Positions 32,421-44,609 are shown, counted from the first letter of the stretch. The stretch: DNA of 64,000 nt from Antilocapra americana (GCA_007570785.1 ML664175.1:12439441-12503440); one strand, 5' to 3'. Notes: a model not told the origin generated them from the sequence alone. Numbers and translations: made by a program.

Positions 32421-32759
32421 GGACTGAGATCACTGGCCACGCCCAGAAACAAGCCCTGCTCTCTGGAATTTTACACCTTAATAAGACACAGAATCTTGAC
32501 TGTTCTAATACAGGGTAAACTCTCTGTATGAGATAAGAGCATTCCAGGCAGTGTGCCGTGGATATATGGGAGAAAGAGGAGTCTGCCTGGGAAGACTTCT
32601 TTAAGGGAATGGGATTTTGTGGAGCCTTGACCTAGAAAGTTGTCTAAGACTTGGGCATGGAGAGGGGGCACCCAGACAGAGGAGTAAAAAAGGATCATCA
32701 GAAACCTTATTTGGTTAGTAACTACTTCATTGTCCCCCATAACTTCTCATATGAACATT

Positions 32760-33050
32760 TAAATATATATATATACTTACTATATATACTGTATTTACTA
32801 TACTACACATGTGTGTGTGCTAAGTCGCTTCAGTGTGTGGGTTGCCATTTCTTTCTCCAGGGGATCATCCTGACCCAGAGATTGAACCCTTCTCTTTTAC
32901 ATCTCCTGCCTTGGCAGGTAAGTTCTTTACCACTAGCACCACTTGGGAAACTACCTTAGTGTACTATAATACTATAGTAAATACTATATGTCATATATAT
33001 ATGCATATATACACATACACACACACTATATACATATACATGCCTCCCGT
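32760..33050. repeat. AT/CA-rich microsatellite flanking a SINE
   Basis: TA-rich repeats at about 32,761-32,805 and 32,950-33,045 (with a short ACAC stretch at about 33,011-33,026) surround a Bov-tA fragment. The SINE seems to have inserted into a TA-rich tract. Confidence 0.8.
32812..32952 (-). mobile_element. Bov-tA SINE with internal deletion
   Basis: The complement reads 'gtgtgctaagtcgcttcagtg' and jumps directly to 'tgggttgccatttctttctccagggg'. The central block 'ctccaggcaagaatactgg' is therefore lost. The tRNA-like end 'ttaccactagcaccacttggg' is present. Confidence 0.88.
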
Positions 33051-33068
33051 ATTATTTCTTGCAATTAT

Positions 33069-33276
33069 TTTTGTCTTTTTTAAATCTATGTTTAATTTGA
33101 GGATAACTACTTTAAAATATTGTGTTGGGTTTCTACCTTACATCAACATGAGTCAGCCATAGGTATACATGTATTTCCTCCCTCTTGAACTTCCCTCCCA
33201 CCTTCCACCCCATCCCGCCCCTCTACATTGCCACAGAACACTGGATTTGAGCTCATGTCAGACAGCAAATTCCCAC
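33069..33276 (-). mobile_element. Young ruminant L1 3' end with exact ends
   Basis: Antisense L1 3' UTR containing 'catcaacatgagtcagccataggtatacatg' and 'cctcccaccttccaccccatcc'. TATTTCTTGCAATTAT at 33,053-33,068 and 33,277-33,292 is a perfect 16-bp target-site duplication. Confidence 0.95.
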
Positions 33277-33292
33277 TATTTCTTGCAATTAT

Positions 33293-34047
33293 AACCTTCC
33301 AACTTATAAGACTTTTGTCATGTGTATGAAATGGAAATAATCATGTGTTCATCATGCTTCTAGACAAGGCTGTGCTTCCTCCTCCCAGCCTGGGGATAAA
33401 GCAGAGAAGGATGTTTTTCTCCCACCTTGGTAATGCACGTCCAACAATCCATCATGTACAAAGGGTGAACTGAACTCATTCTACTCAGAAAACTCAAATA
33501 CAATAAGCCTACTTTATATTACCCAGCCAATTAGAGAGGAGGGTGATGAGACACTTTGCCAAGGACTTTTCAAACAACCAAGCTGACCTGTCCAAATTCA
33601 ACAAATACATTACTAATAAACTTCATTCTGTGATCTCTCTTCCCTGTCTTCGTTCCTCCCCAAATCAGTAGATGTCAAAGTCTGAAGTTGAGCAGAGGAA
33701 GTTGAGATGTATCTGTTTCCCTGAAACATTTCTAACCTTACTCAGATGATCCCAATTTGGATGTATTTCCTTAACAAACTGTCTTTGAGTTACATGTTGC
33801 CTGTTAAGAGACTGGAAATAAGTGGTATGGTTTCCCTAAAGTCTAGTCAGTCAAGACTTGAAAAATGCTAATGTACTAACTATATTGGGGATAGTTGTCT
33901 CTAGCTTTGGGGGGAGGCAGGAGAGCCAGGAGGAGGGGTATCTAGCATCAAGCTTCAGCCTTGATAGGGTTGTGAAACTTCACATACTCTCAGTAATTGG
34001 ATTTGAAGCATGCTATAATATTCAATTTTTTGGTAACAAGAGTTCAT
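33293..34047. other. No gene seen; unassigned sequence
   Basis: A 72-codon plus-strand frame (33,858-34,076) partly enters the following SINE. No domain recognised. Confidence 0.45.
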
Positions 34048-34268
34048 CTGGGGCTTCCCAGGTGGCGCAATGGTAAAGAATCCACCTGCCAATGCAGGAG
34101 ACACAAGAGACATGGGTTTGATCTCTGTGTTGGGAAGATCCCCTGGGGGGAGGAAATGGCAACCCACTCCAGTATTTTTGCCTGGGAAATCCCATGGATA
34201 GTGGAACCTGGAGGGTTACAGTCTGTTGCAAAGGGTCAGACATGACTGAGCAACTGAGCACACACAAT
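34048..34268 (+). mobile_element. Bov-tA SINE inserted in an L1
   Basis: A complete Bov-tA with a duplicated 'gagacacaagagacat' block in the head. AGTTCAT before (about 34,041-34,047) and after (about 34,269-34,275) is the likely target-site duplication. Confidence 0.92.
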
Positions 34269-34485
34269 AGTTCATTTACAATATCGTGTTAATTTCAGAT
34301 GTTATATACGTATGTATATATCCATACTTTTTTCTTGATTTTTCAATTATTGTTTATTACAAGATAGCGAACATAGTTCCCTGCAATATACAGAAAATCC
34401 TTGTATTGGTAAAATTGTTGTATTGGTAGCATGTATCTATTAATCTCATACTCCCAGTTCATCCCTCTGTAATGTTCTTATTAAT
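34269..34485 (-). mobile_element. L1 3' end
   Basis: Antisense L1 3' UTR: 'ttacaatatcgtgttaatttcagatg', 'gcgaacatagttccctgcaatatacag', 'atctattaatctcatactccc'. Confidence 0.85.
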
Positions 34486-34496
34486 ACTCAGTGTAG

Positions 34497-34770
34497 GCTT
34501 CCCTGGTGGCTCAGTGGTAAAGAATTTGCCAGGAGACATGGTTTCGAAACCTGGGTCTGGAAGAGCTCACTTGCCTCAGAGCAACTAAGCTCATGCGCCA
34601 CAACTGTTGAGCCTGTGCTCTAGAGGCCAGGAGCTGCAACTACTGAAGGTCACACCCTAGAGCCAGGCAACAAGAGAAGCCACTACAATGAGAAACCACC
34701 ACAACTAGAGAAGAGCCTGTAACGAAGACTCAGCACAACCAAAAATGAATAAATAAAATTATTTTTTAAA
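34497..34770 (+). mobile_element. Long-form tRNA SINE
   Basis: Head 'ggcttccctggtggctcagtgg', body with 'agcaactaagctcatgcgcc' and 'gccactacaatgagaaacc', tail 'aaaaatgaataaataaaatt'. TACTCAGTGTA before and TACTCAATGTA after are the probable target-site duplication, with one mismatch. Confidence 0.92.
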
Positions 34771-34851
34771 AAGTACTCAATGTATTACCACCATAAAAGA
34801 GAATAAAAACTATTCTCATTTCCTTTTTTTTAAAAATAAATGAAACTGAAG

Positions 34852-34945
34852 TAGTTGCTGTTCAGTTGCTAAGTTGTGTCTGACTCTTTGTGACCCCCAA
34901 GGACTGCAGCCCACCAGGCTCCTCTGTCCTCAGTGCCAGGAAACA
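34852..34945 (-). mobile_element. Bov-tA SINE, body end only
   Basis: Only the complement of the BovB-derived 3' part is present ('ttcagttgctaagttgtgtctgactc ... ccaccaggctcctctgtcc'). The tRNA-like head is missing. Confidence 0.85.
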
Positions 34946-35417
34946 ATGAGGGGGAAAACCTCTTTCCTGATCACCAGGCAGGCTCCTGCCTCTGGCTCAG
35001 GGTGGAACAAATCTACTACAGTTGCCTGAGGTGGCTCCTGAGTCACCTCCACTCCCCTGCTAGAGGACACACTGAGTCATGTGGCATTAACTGCTAAGAG
35101 CATACTTGAAGTATGAAAACTGGAGTTATAAGAACTGAGCAGAAGATAAAGAAGGGACATAAAAATCAAAAAGGACAAAGTGTATAGCATTCATCAGTCA
35201 AAAAACCAAAGATGACAGAAAGAGCAACTAACTAGGTGATACTGTCTCTGCCCCCAGGGACCACAGGCATTTCTTCCCGGGAGAGGATGCCTGATCTACA
35301 AGCAACCATAATACTCCACCTAAGTGCTATGGAAAAGCTGTGAATGACCAGGGGATGAGGAGGGCAGACAGGAACACAAAAGACCAAAGGGAAAGATGGT
35401 AAATTCTGAGTGGTACT
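34946..35417. other. No gene seen; unassigned sequence
   Basis: No exon or repeat recognised. Confidence 0.45.
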
Positions 35418-35624
35418 GTTGTTGTCTAGTTGCTAAGTCATGTCAAACTCTGCAACCCCATACACTGTAGCCCACCAGACTCCTCTGTCCATGGGATGGT
35501 TCAAGCAAGAATATGAGAGTTGCGATTTCCTTCTCCAGGAGATCTTCCTGATCCAGGGATCAAACCCAAACCTCCGGCACCAGCAGGGGGATTCTTTACT
35601 ACTCAGGCACCAGGGAAGCCCCTC
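35418..35624 (-). mobile_element. Bov-tA SINE
   Basis: Complement of a nearly full Bov-tA. It begins 'ttgttgtctagttgctaagtcatg' and ends 'ctactcaggcaccagggaagcccc'. Confidence 0.9.
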
Positions 35625-35954
35625 TGAGGTGTATAAAGAAACATAAACCAATGATCTGACCTCAAGGGGCTTACAGTCTCTCTGGAGAGTATGACTCATA
35701 TACACACAGATAGCAATGCAAGATTACATATTATTAAGTACCAAATAAGTAACTCCAAGACTTGGGCGAGGACGAGAAGAAGGAGTGATATTGGTGAGCC
35801 AAATCAAAGGTTTTCCAGGAAATGAGACTTTATTTGGACTTCAAAGTTTTTGATAAATGACAAGAAAGGGAAAGGAAGTCCAGTCATGGAAACTGGCCTG
35901 ACCAAGGGGTATATTCCATCCAGGCTATACAATATGAACATGAAAATCAGCTCA

Positions 35955-36245
35955 TCATTTATTCATCCAATCAATTTTTACTAAGCACCTATCGAATGCA
36001 GGCAGGCTTCCCAGGTGGCATTAGTGGTCAAGAATCCACCTGCAATGCAGAAGATGCAAGAGGCTAGAGTGCGATCCCTGGTCCGGGAAGATCCCCTGGA
36101 GGAGGAAATGGCAACCCATTCCAGTATTTTTGCCTAGAAAATGTCATGGACAGAGGAGCCTGGCTGGCTATAGTTCATGGGGCTGCAGAGAGTCAGACAC
36201 AACTGAGCGACTGAATGTGGGCACTATGCTAGGAGCTAATACTGC
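35955..36245 (+). repeat. Ancient L2/MIR-like repeat split by Bov-tA
   Basis: 'atttattcatccaatcaatttttactaagcacctatcgaatgca' precedes the SINE. 'gggcactatgctaggagctaatactgcagtcc' follows it, continuing the old 'gcacctactatgtgccaggcactatgctagg' pattern. Confidence 0.55.
36003..36217 (+). mobile_element. Bov-tA SINE in an older repeat
   Basis: Complete head ('ggcttcccaggtggcattagtgg'), a B-box changed to 'agtgcgatccctggtccggg', a full body and the end 'cacaactgagcgactgaatg'. Confidence 0.92.
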
Positions 36246-37289
36246 AGTCCAGGCATTCAGCGGCCCTTATCAAGTTTACGTATTTCAGAAGGACTACTGA
36301 AAAATAAGAGTTGGACAGAGGCAGCCTGGAATAGCTTTGAGACAGAACTGCATGTTGGGCTAAAGCCTGTTCTCAGTAAGAGCTGAGAATTTTTGAGTAA
36401 GAGTGACAGGTGCAAAGCTCTATTTACCAGGAAGATGATTCTGGCAATGCTGTTTCTGGGAATTACAGGGAGAAGAGTGAAGATCACTTAAGAAACTCTT
36501 GGACGGCCCCAGTGTAAGACAATGCAGATTCTAACTAGCACATCAGCTGTGAAGAGGAAGGCAGAGCCATGTGAAGACATACTCGTGGGGCTTGGGAACC
36601 AACAGGAATCTGGAAGGGAGAGGGACAACAGACAAGGACCCTGATGTCTCCAGCCTAGGTGTCTGAGGGAACTCTAAAAGGAAAACCACTTAGGAGGGGA
36701 AGGTTAGGTACATTTCCTCCAGCCTCAGGGCTGGAAAGTTCTGGAGGCTAGGCCTGATTTCAGATGCACTCCAACCTGGAGCCCATCTATCTCCTGCCTC
36801 AGGCTCTCTTCAATGTATTTCTCTCTTTTCACAATATTGATATTCCCCAGTCTGGATCTTTCTTCCTTCCCCAGCCTGATAAAATCTGCTCTCAGGCAGC
36901 TTTAGAAGATTAGACAGACTAGATCACAGTGAACCAGTAACAGCAGAAAGCTCAACATCAACAGCAGCCCTAGAGGAGACATCCCGAGTGGAAAGTTTTC
37001 CAGGCATTTTGCAGAGAACCACCACTCCCATGTGTCTACTTCAGGACAGCTGTCTCCGGAACTGCCTGGGAAAAACCTTTTCCCTCAGTCCCACCCCTGA
37101 GCATAACCCTGACATTTTTGCTTCAGCAGGATAATTAGAGACTACTGATTACATTCCTGAAAGCTCAACGTATTCAACTGCATCCCTAACCTTGGGAGAT
37201 GATGTCCTGGAGGACAGCCATTAGAATTTCCTGCAGGGTGGAGGGTGTTTAAAATCATGTTACCTTGCTTGGTTTGCAATGCTCCAATG
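36246..37289. other. No gene seen; possibly an old unnamed repeat
   Basis: The run 'gtgacaggtgcaaagctctatttaccaggaagatgattctggcaatgctgt' (36,405-36,455) looks like a widespread old mammalian repeat I cannot name. No exon seen. Confidence 0.35.
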
Positions 37290-37440
37290 CAGTGCTTTGC
37301 AATCACCTAGAAATCTTACTAAAATACAGATTCAGATTCAGTAGGTCTGGGGGATGGGAGGACAGGGTGGGCTGAAGTTCTGCAGTTCTAACATCCCAAG
37401 TGATGCCCATGCTGCCTTGATGTACTTGAGTAATTCTCTA
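37290..37440 (+). mobile_element. MER5A-like hAT relic
   Basis: 'gcaatcacctagaaatcttactaaaatacagattcagattcagtaggtctggg' and 'gttctaacatcccaagtgatgcccatgctg' match the order of the MER-type element family. The left end is lost. Confidence 0.55.
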
Positions 37441-37589
37441 GGGATGGATTGCTCCCCTCCAAAGCAGATCTTAGATTCAAGTGACCCTGAATTTAAAATT
37501 CCCTCCTCTGATACTTTTCAGATGGATGACTCTGAGTAGGTTTCTTCACTCACATATTATTTCCTCTTCTGTAAACCAAGAAAAATAAT

Positions 37590-37803
37590 CAGTGTGTATG
37601 TGTGTGCTCAGTTCTCTCTTTTGCAACCCTGTGGACTACAGCCTGCCTGGTTCCTCTGGCCAAAGGATTTTCCAGGCAAGAATACTGGAGTGGGTTGCCA
37701 TTTCCTTCTCCAAGGGATCTTCCGGACTGAGGGATCAAATCCACATCTTTCACACTCCCTGCATTGGCAAAAGGATTCTTAACTGCAGCCACCTGAGAAG
37801 CCC
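37590..37803 (-). mobile_element. Bov-tA SINE
   Basis: Complement of Bov-tA starting in a GT-rich lead ('gtgtgtatgtgtgtgctcag') and ending 'cagccacctgagaagcccaag'. Confidence 0.92.
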
Positions 37804-38059
37804 AAGGAAAGTAATACTTACCTCAAAAGAGGTACAAACACTGGATGATCCACAGGGGCGCCACAATAACTGTCAATTTCAATAACAGATTCCCTACTCT
37901 TCAGTGGTGTAGATAACTGTTAAATTCACACCTACCTACCTGCCCCATCCTCCAAATGCTAAGGTCTCTAGAAGAAATTACTAAGAATGCAAAAGACAGA
38001 ACACCCTCAGAAACAAGAAGAGGGTAGAAAAGTCTTTATCATCATGTAATCTTGCATAA

Positions 38060-39574
38060 TCTTCATTCTGGAGTGTGAAGTCAAGTGGGCCTTAGGAAGC
38101 ATTACTACAAACAAAGCTAATGGAGGTGACACAATTGAAGTTGAGCTATTTCAAATTCTAAAAGATGATGCTGTGAAAGTGCTGCAGCCAATATGCCAGC
38201 AAATTTGGAAAATTCAGCAGATGCCACAGGACTGGAAAAGGTAAATTTTCATTCCAATTCCAAAGAAAGGCAAAACCAAAGAATGCTCACATTACCATAC
38301 AATGGCACTCATTTCACATGCCTGCAAGATTATGCTCAAAATCCTTCAAGCCAGGCTTCAGCACTACATGATCTGAGAAATTCCAGATGTACAAGCTGGA
38401 TTTAGAAAAGGCAGAGGAACCAGAGATCAAATTGCCAACATCCGCTGGATCATTGAAAAAGCAAGAGTTCCAGAAAAAAAAATCTATTTCTGCTTTACTG
38501 ACTATGCCAGTGCATTTGACTGTGTGGATCACAACAAACTGTGGAAAATTCTTAATGAGATGGGAATACCAGACCACCTTCTCTGTCTCCTGAGGAACCT
38601 GTATACAGGACAAGCAGCAACAGTTAGAACTGGAAATGGAACAACAGACAGGCTCTAAATTGGGAAAGGAGTACATCAAGGCTGTATATAGTTACCCTGC
38701 TTATTTAACTTCTATGCAGAGCACATCATGAGAAATGCCAGGCTGGATGAATCACAAGCTGGAATCAAGATTACTAGGAGAAATATCAATGACCTCAGAC
38801 ATGTAGATGATACCACTCTAAGGGCAGAAAGTAAAGAGGAAGAAAAGAGCCTCTGAAAGGTGAAAGAGGAGAGTGAAGAAGAAGCTGGATTAAAACTCAA
38901 CATTCAAAAAACAAAGATCATGGCATCTGGTCCTATCACTTCATGGCAAATAGATGGGGGAAATATGGAAACAGTGTCAGATTTCATTTTCTTGGGCTCC
39001 AAAATCAATATGCACAATAACTGCAGCCATGATATTAAAAGACGCTTGCTCCTTGGAAAAATAGCTATGACAAACCTAGACAGCGTATTAAACAGTAGAG
39101 ACATCAACTTTGACAACAAAGGTCCATATAGTCAAAGCTATGGTTTCTCCAGTAGTCATGTATGGATGTGAGAACTGGACCATAAAGGAGGCTGAATACC
39201 GAAGAACTGACACTTTTGAACTGTGGTGCTGGAGAAGACTCTGAGAGTCCCTTGGACTGCAAGGAGATCAAACCAGTCAATCCTAAAGGAAATCAACCCT
39301 GAGTACTCATTGGAAAGATTAATGTTGAAGCTCCAATACTTTGGCCACCTGATGCAAAGAGCTGACTCGTTGGAAAAGACCCTTATGCTGGGAAAGAATA
39401 ACAGCAAGAGGAGAAGGGGGTGAAAGAAGTTGAGATGGTTGGATGGCATCACTGACTCAATGGCCATTGAGTTAGAGCAAACTCAGAGATAGTTAAGGAC
39501 AGAGAAGCCTGGTGTGCTGCAGATCATGGGGTCGCAAAGAGTCGGACATGACTTAGACACTGAACAACAACAGC
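38060..39574 (+). mobile_element. BovB LINE, 1.5-kb fragment with decayed RT
   Basis: The longest BovB here. It covers the second half of ORF2: the RT core (KKIYFCFTDYASAFDCVDHN near 38,475-38,535), the VHQGC motif (near 38,670) and the catalytic region, where the expected YADD reads HVDD (near 38,800-38,815). The C-terminal domain and 3' UTR follow. Several in-frame stops and frameshifts break it, so no activity is possible. AATCTTGCATAA at 38,048-38,059 and 39,575-39,586 is a perfect 12-bp target-site duplication. Confidence 0.96.
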
Positions 39575-39586
39575 AATCTTGCATAA

Positions 39587-42361
39587 CTACAAATGCATCC
39601 CAAAATAGCATTATCCTTTTAGTGATTTATAACATTAAGATCTACTACACGATTTCCCAGCTCTGAAATTCCAAAACTTCAGTTTGCAGGGAAAGAAACC
39701 ATTTCTTTTCTAAAGAGGCCAGTATACCTAGATTTAACCAACACCAATGTATTTAAGCTTCTTCAACATTCAAATTACCTTTTCCCAAAAGTCAGATTCT
39801 ACCCTGCATTGACAATGACTCCTGAAATACATTATACAGCTGTGTGACAAACTTAGAAAAATGTATTTACTACACGAACCAGAACAGTTCTACACTTGGA
39901 ATTCTTTGTCTCAGGTGAAGAGGCAAAGCTTCTCTACATTTCTACATTTTGAAAAGCAAACCACAGCTCTATAAATGCTTAGTTTTGCCAGGATAAATAT
40001 CAACATTCCCTGGCATGCAGTCATCTTTTAACCCCCAAAACCAAAGTACGTGAGCCAAGTGAACATAATTACATAAATAACTGGCTCCAAAATAATCTAC
40101 AGTTTGTTGTACATATATAGTGTATAATTTTTTTTTTTAATTCTCTCCCTTTTTCTCACTTTCCCCACCCTATACCCAGAAAAACTCATATTTAGAGAAA
40201 GCCACACCCATCACTAAGAGTGACCAACCTTTCAAAAAAACATTAAGAGCAAACTTTCAGAGCCCTTTAAACCCCAAGGAAATGCCAGGGCACTGGAAAG
40301 TTCTAACTCTCAATGCAAATGAAGCTACTGGAATTTGTAAGGAGCAAAATAAACAAAACAATTAAGCTATTAGCATGACTCCTAGGAGACAATCCAGCCT
40401 TTGGAGGAGAGCAAAGCCTGATTCCACTTGGGCAAGGTGAGTGGTTAGTTTGACTATCAAAAACAAAGGCATTAAACACTCCTCTTTCAACCACGATAGA
40501 TAAAAACTTTCTCAAGAAATTTTACATAGCTGAACAAGAAAAACCTTCTTACCCTATGTTAATCTGGCAGTGATCTTTTATAACACCAAAACCTGCCTAA
40601 CCACTCTCCTGCAACAGTGAAGAAAAGCCCTAAACAGAGGTCACCAGTCACACCTGATATTAAAAGTTTCCATTTGGAGATGGTAACTTTTCCTTAGAAA
40701 GGGGCCTGGTGAACTGTGTCCCCATTTCTGGCTGCAGAGTTGCACCAGCCTTTAAGGGGGCAAGATGGGACTGACTGTGTGACCTTAGGCAATCACCCCG
40801 CCTCTTCTGATCCCAGCTGGAAGGAAGGTTGGAATAAAAGGAGTGAGGGTCAAGTGTAGCAGCCCACCCAGCTCCCACTCAGTCTCCGGTTTCTACAGAA
40901 ACCAAGCTCAACTTGTTAATATCCTGTTCTATTAAAAGAAAACACAAAAGTAAGCCCTACTGGTTTTATTCCAGGGGGCTAGTTTTATCTTGGAAACATT
41001 TCCAGTTTGCAATGAGTTAATCACCCACTTTAAATCACTCATCAATTCACTGGTGCCTGCATCGCTACAACCATTCAACCCTCTGTGCCATTTTGGCCTA
41101 GTGGGAAGTTTGGTTCTATGCAACAAATTCTCTGATGCTGCTATGTGCCAGATGTCAAGAGTGGTAGTGAAAATATAAAAAATAAGCGTGATGCAGTGGC
41201 CCCTCAGGGAGTTGACAGAACAATAAGTATATTTATTGAAATAATATCACTCAAAAATCTCCCATTGGTAGAAGGGCCCCAACTTATCTTGCCTGTCTCA
41301 TCCATGGAGTTCCTGGTCTGCAAGCCACCCAAATCTCCCCACTCCAAGTGTTCTAACTGGTAATCACAATACATATGTTCCCAGACTCTGTAAGTTACCG
41401 GACTTCTCCCCTTTTCTCCTGCCTCATCTTGGAGGTCTCTTCTACACTCTGGAAGCCTTAGAATACCTCACCCATCCACCTGGAGCTGACTGAACATGGG
41501 AAACTTATACTCCACAAAGCTCAAAAGGTGCCTATCTGTCCATTCTGTTGGTTGATGAGTTCCAGCACAAAGATTTCATGAGGACAGTCTGATTTTACAG
41601 TCTGAATTTGGAGGCCCCATGAATTTCAAATATCCTCATTCACCTTGTCCTCTAAAACCACCTGCAATTGAAAAAAAAAAGCCTATTGTCTGCTTCAAAA
41701 TCCCATTTCAACTCCTTCAATTCCTTCTCCCATTTACTATCTCTGCCTATTTCTCAAACATCTACACTTAGGAAAATCACTGGTAACCTATACAATAGAT
41801 GTAGCTTTCTAGGAGAACTATTTTCACAGACTCTGAAAGAGCTGCGGGGGGAAAGCTGTCTGCCCTGGTTTCAACATTAAAGCTGGCTGGCAAGTGAAGA
41901 AAGCCATGATGACGGGCAGGATGACTCCCCCTCTTTTGGTGAATGAGTGGCTCTCCTTTCAGGTGCCCTTTGAAGCATCTCTCTGCTTCTTCCCCTTTCT
42001 GTCCTCACTATTCCATCTTCCAAAGGACATGCTGAATGAAGTGAGGAGTGACACCTACATCAGACAACTTCAGCATTCACACTAAAATCAAAGCTCCAGT
42101 GACATTTGAATTGCACGGCTCGTTCATGGATCCCTTCCTCCCCTGTTTCATTCCATTAGCTGAATGGCTAAGTAAGAGCTGCAGTTCACTGGTGTGCATT
42201 TTAAGAGTGCTTCACTGTGTTGGCAGTTCTGTACTCTCCTTTTGTCCCTCAAGATAAAAGCCTAGGGAGCAGTTTGAACAAATGTATAACTCACAGCAGA
42301 AGGAAATGCAAGCATTTCTCCTCCAATATTACATTTAAAAACAGTACTATATACACCAAGT
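39587..42361. other. Repeat-poor stretch without a recognised gene
   Basis: This 2.8-kb interval is unusual in the window because I can place no SINE or LINE in it. There is a T-run at about 40,130-40,138. Short open frames of 60-72 codons on both strands have no recognisable domain. Confidence 0.45.
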
Positions 42362-42577
42362 ATGTGTGCGTGTGTGCTAAGTTGCTCAGTCGTGTCTGAT
42401 TCCTGCGACCCCATAGACTGTAGCCCTCCAGGCTCCTCTGTCCATGGCATTCTCCAGGCAAGAATATTGGAGTGGGTTGCCATTCCTTCTCCAGAGGATC
42501 TTCCCAACCCAGGAATCAAACCTGGGTCTCCCACATTGCAGGCAGATTATTTACTGACTGAGTTACAAGGGAAGCAC
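42362..42577 (-). mobile_element. Bov-tA SINE
   Basis: Complement reading from 'tgtgtgcgtgtgtgctaagttgctcagtcg' to 'ctgactgagttacaagggaagcac'. Nearly full length. Confidence 0.93.
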
Positions 42578-44609
42578 TGAGTATCGCAAGTCCCAAAATG
42601 GAGGTGGAACACAAAGATGAAGAAAAAACAACTCTACCTGAAAAGTAGCTGATCAGAAAGGAAGATAAAATGTCCATGAACAGTCAGGAGATCTTTGCAG
42701 ATCAGCAGTTCTGAGGTTTTGAAGATATCTTCCAACTAGGAGACTCAAGAAGATGGAAGTGAGGCTGACTTCCAAGGAGATTTAAACCATTGGGTTGGGG
42801 AAGGGGAAGGAACTGATGGCTGCCAGACATTAGCCAGAGAAAGGTGGGATTATCCAAGCCTGCAAGGGGCACAGCAAGTAGAATTTGGCCAGGAGACCGT
42901 GGTGAGAGACAAGCAAAAAGGACAGGTCAATGCCTCATTGCACAGGTGGAATGCATAGGACTCGGCAGGTGGTAGAATTTTGCAATTCATTACATCTTAG
43001 CCTATATAAAATACACCTTTGCCAATGGTCATAAATAGAACTACTGCAAAAACTGAAGAAGACTCATATTCATAGCCCCAAGAGGACGGTGCCTTATTGT
43101 CTCTGTGGAGCAGATGATGCTCATTTCCCACTGGCTGCTGAGTGCTAAACCCTCTTTCTCCTCCTCCTCTGAGGAGAAAGAGGGTTCCAAGATGGGAGGA
43201 GAGTGCTCCCTTTCTTTTGGCAACCTCAATAATGTGTGTTCATTTATACAGTTTTCACTTGCTTACATTTTCTGCTCTTTGCAACCCTCCTCCTCTCAGG
43301 ATGCAAGAGAGATGGAGAATGGGGGAAGGGGGCAGGGAAGAGAAAGTTAGAAGGAAGAGGTTACCACAATTCCAATTTTTTTCTTACACCCCAAGTGCTA
43401 GTCCTACAGAACAGAAACAGAGCACAGAACTCTGCTCCAGAATCCAGTTATTAGAGTCCAGCAATTTCCTTCTTATGTGTCCTCAATTAGTTAATATTAA
43501 TTTTATAATAATAATGAATCCTCATCAGGGAAACAATAAGCATTTGAGTATTTACATAAATGTCAAACCATTATGCCCTTGATTTATATTTGAGGTCTGT
43601 ACTGGACATATTTCTCTTTGTGATCACAAGAGAATATAAAAATCTAATAAAAAGACTAATGCTGTAACTATTTTCATGCTTTACAACTATTCTGAAAAAT
43701 CAAATTAGTTGCCAACAAATAATACCGACCATTGTTTCATGGTAACTTATGTTGGTTTAATCTCAGTAAATTGGGAAAGTATCTCTGAGAATCTCACAAA
43801 GTTATTTTAACTCAGTACTTTCAACTTTCCTACTCTCTAAAGCATTATTGCATTAGCTTTTCAAACATTTCCAGTAAAAGTAGGTTTAGGAGCAAGATCC
43901 TAGACAAGAGACTTGTACTCTTCTAAGGCCACCTCTTCTATTAATTTGCCAGGTGAACTTGGTCAGGCTACCTAAATTCTCTGGACCTTAGAGAGTCATT
44001 TGGGTGGGCCATGGACCACTTTGGGACCTAAGAATTCTTCTTCCCAGGAAAAGAAATGCACACATGGATACAGACACAAACATCAGTGTACAATTTCCTA
44101 GACCCCCTCCTTCCTTCCTTCTTCAACTCCTTCTGGGACAACTCTCATCTTGATATTCTATGTTTAAAGGTATCTAATTATTGAAAGAAATAATTATTAT
44201 TTGCATAGCCAGCACCATGATACAGGTACATATCAGAAGAAATGAAGTGACAAATAAGCATAAATTGACACTGCAAATCCTATCTAAATTTAGGTAATGC
44301 CCGAGTAGAGCTAGGATTGTAGAGTAGGGGGGACACCCCTGCCCTGCACACCAAAACTATGAATGCTGAGATATCAGCACCAGATATTCTTGTGGACACA
44401 ATTAGGCCAAGTTTTAAGGAATCCACCCAGCGACTGGAGATGTCTACATCATTCTGTAAAACAAAAGAGTCAAAGGAAAGCTATTTACTTTGGTTACGAA
44501 ATACACCTGCTTCCAACCGGAAGAGAAGATCATACCAAGAGCTGAGAGCTGAGTTTTCCTTTATTTAAATGCCAGTGTGATAGAGATAGTTAAGAAGATT
44601 GGAATAATT
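42578..44609. other. Repeat-poor stretch without a recognised gene
   Basis: Only the hairpin at 43,148-43,186 and short frames stand out. A 146-codon plus-strand frame (43,142-43,582) reads through the hairpin and purine-rich DNA, and resembles no protein. Confidence 0.45.
43148..43186. repeat. Perfect hairpin, 16-bp arms
   Basis: AACCCTCTTTCTCCTC (43,148-43,163) and its exact reverse complement GAGGAGAAAGAGGGTT (43,171-43,186) flank a 7-base loop. One arm is almost pure pyrimidine and the other pure purine. It is the strongest short inverted repeat in the window. Confidence 0.9.

Noticed and set aside
32760..33050. Possible CRISPR-like or satellite array
   Set aside because: The repetition is TA/CA microsatellite around a SINE, with no spaced repeat units.
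38060..39574. Reverse-transcriptase-like open frames as a gene
   Set aside because: They are pieces of a BovB LINE with stops and frameshifts, bounded by a target-site duplication.
43142..43582. 146-codon plus-strand frame through the hairpin
   Set aside because: It reads through a hairpin and purine tracts and does not look like a protein.
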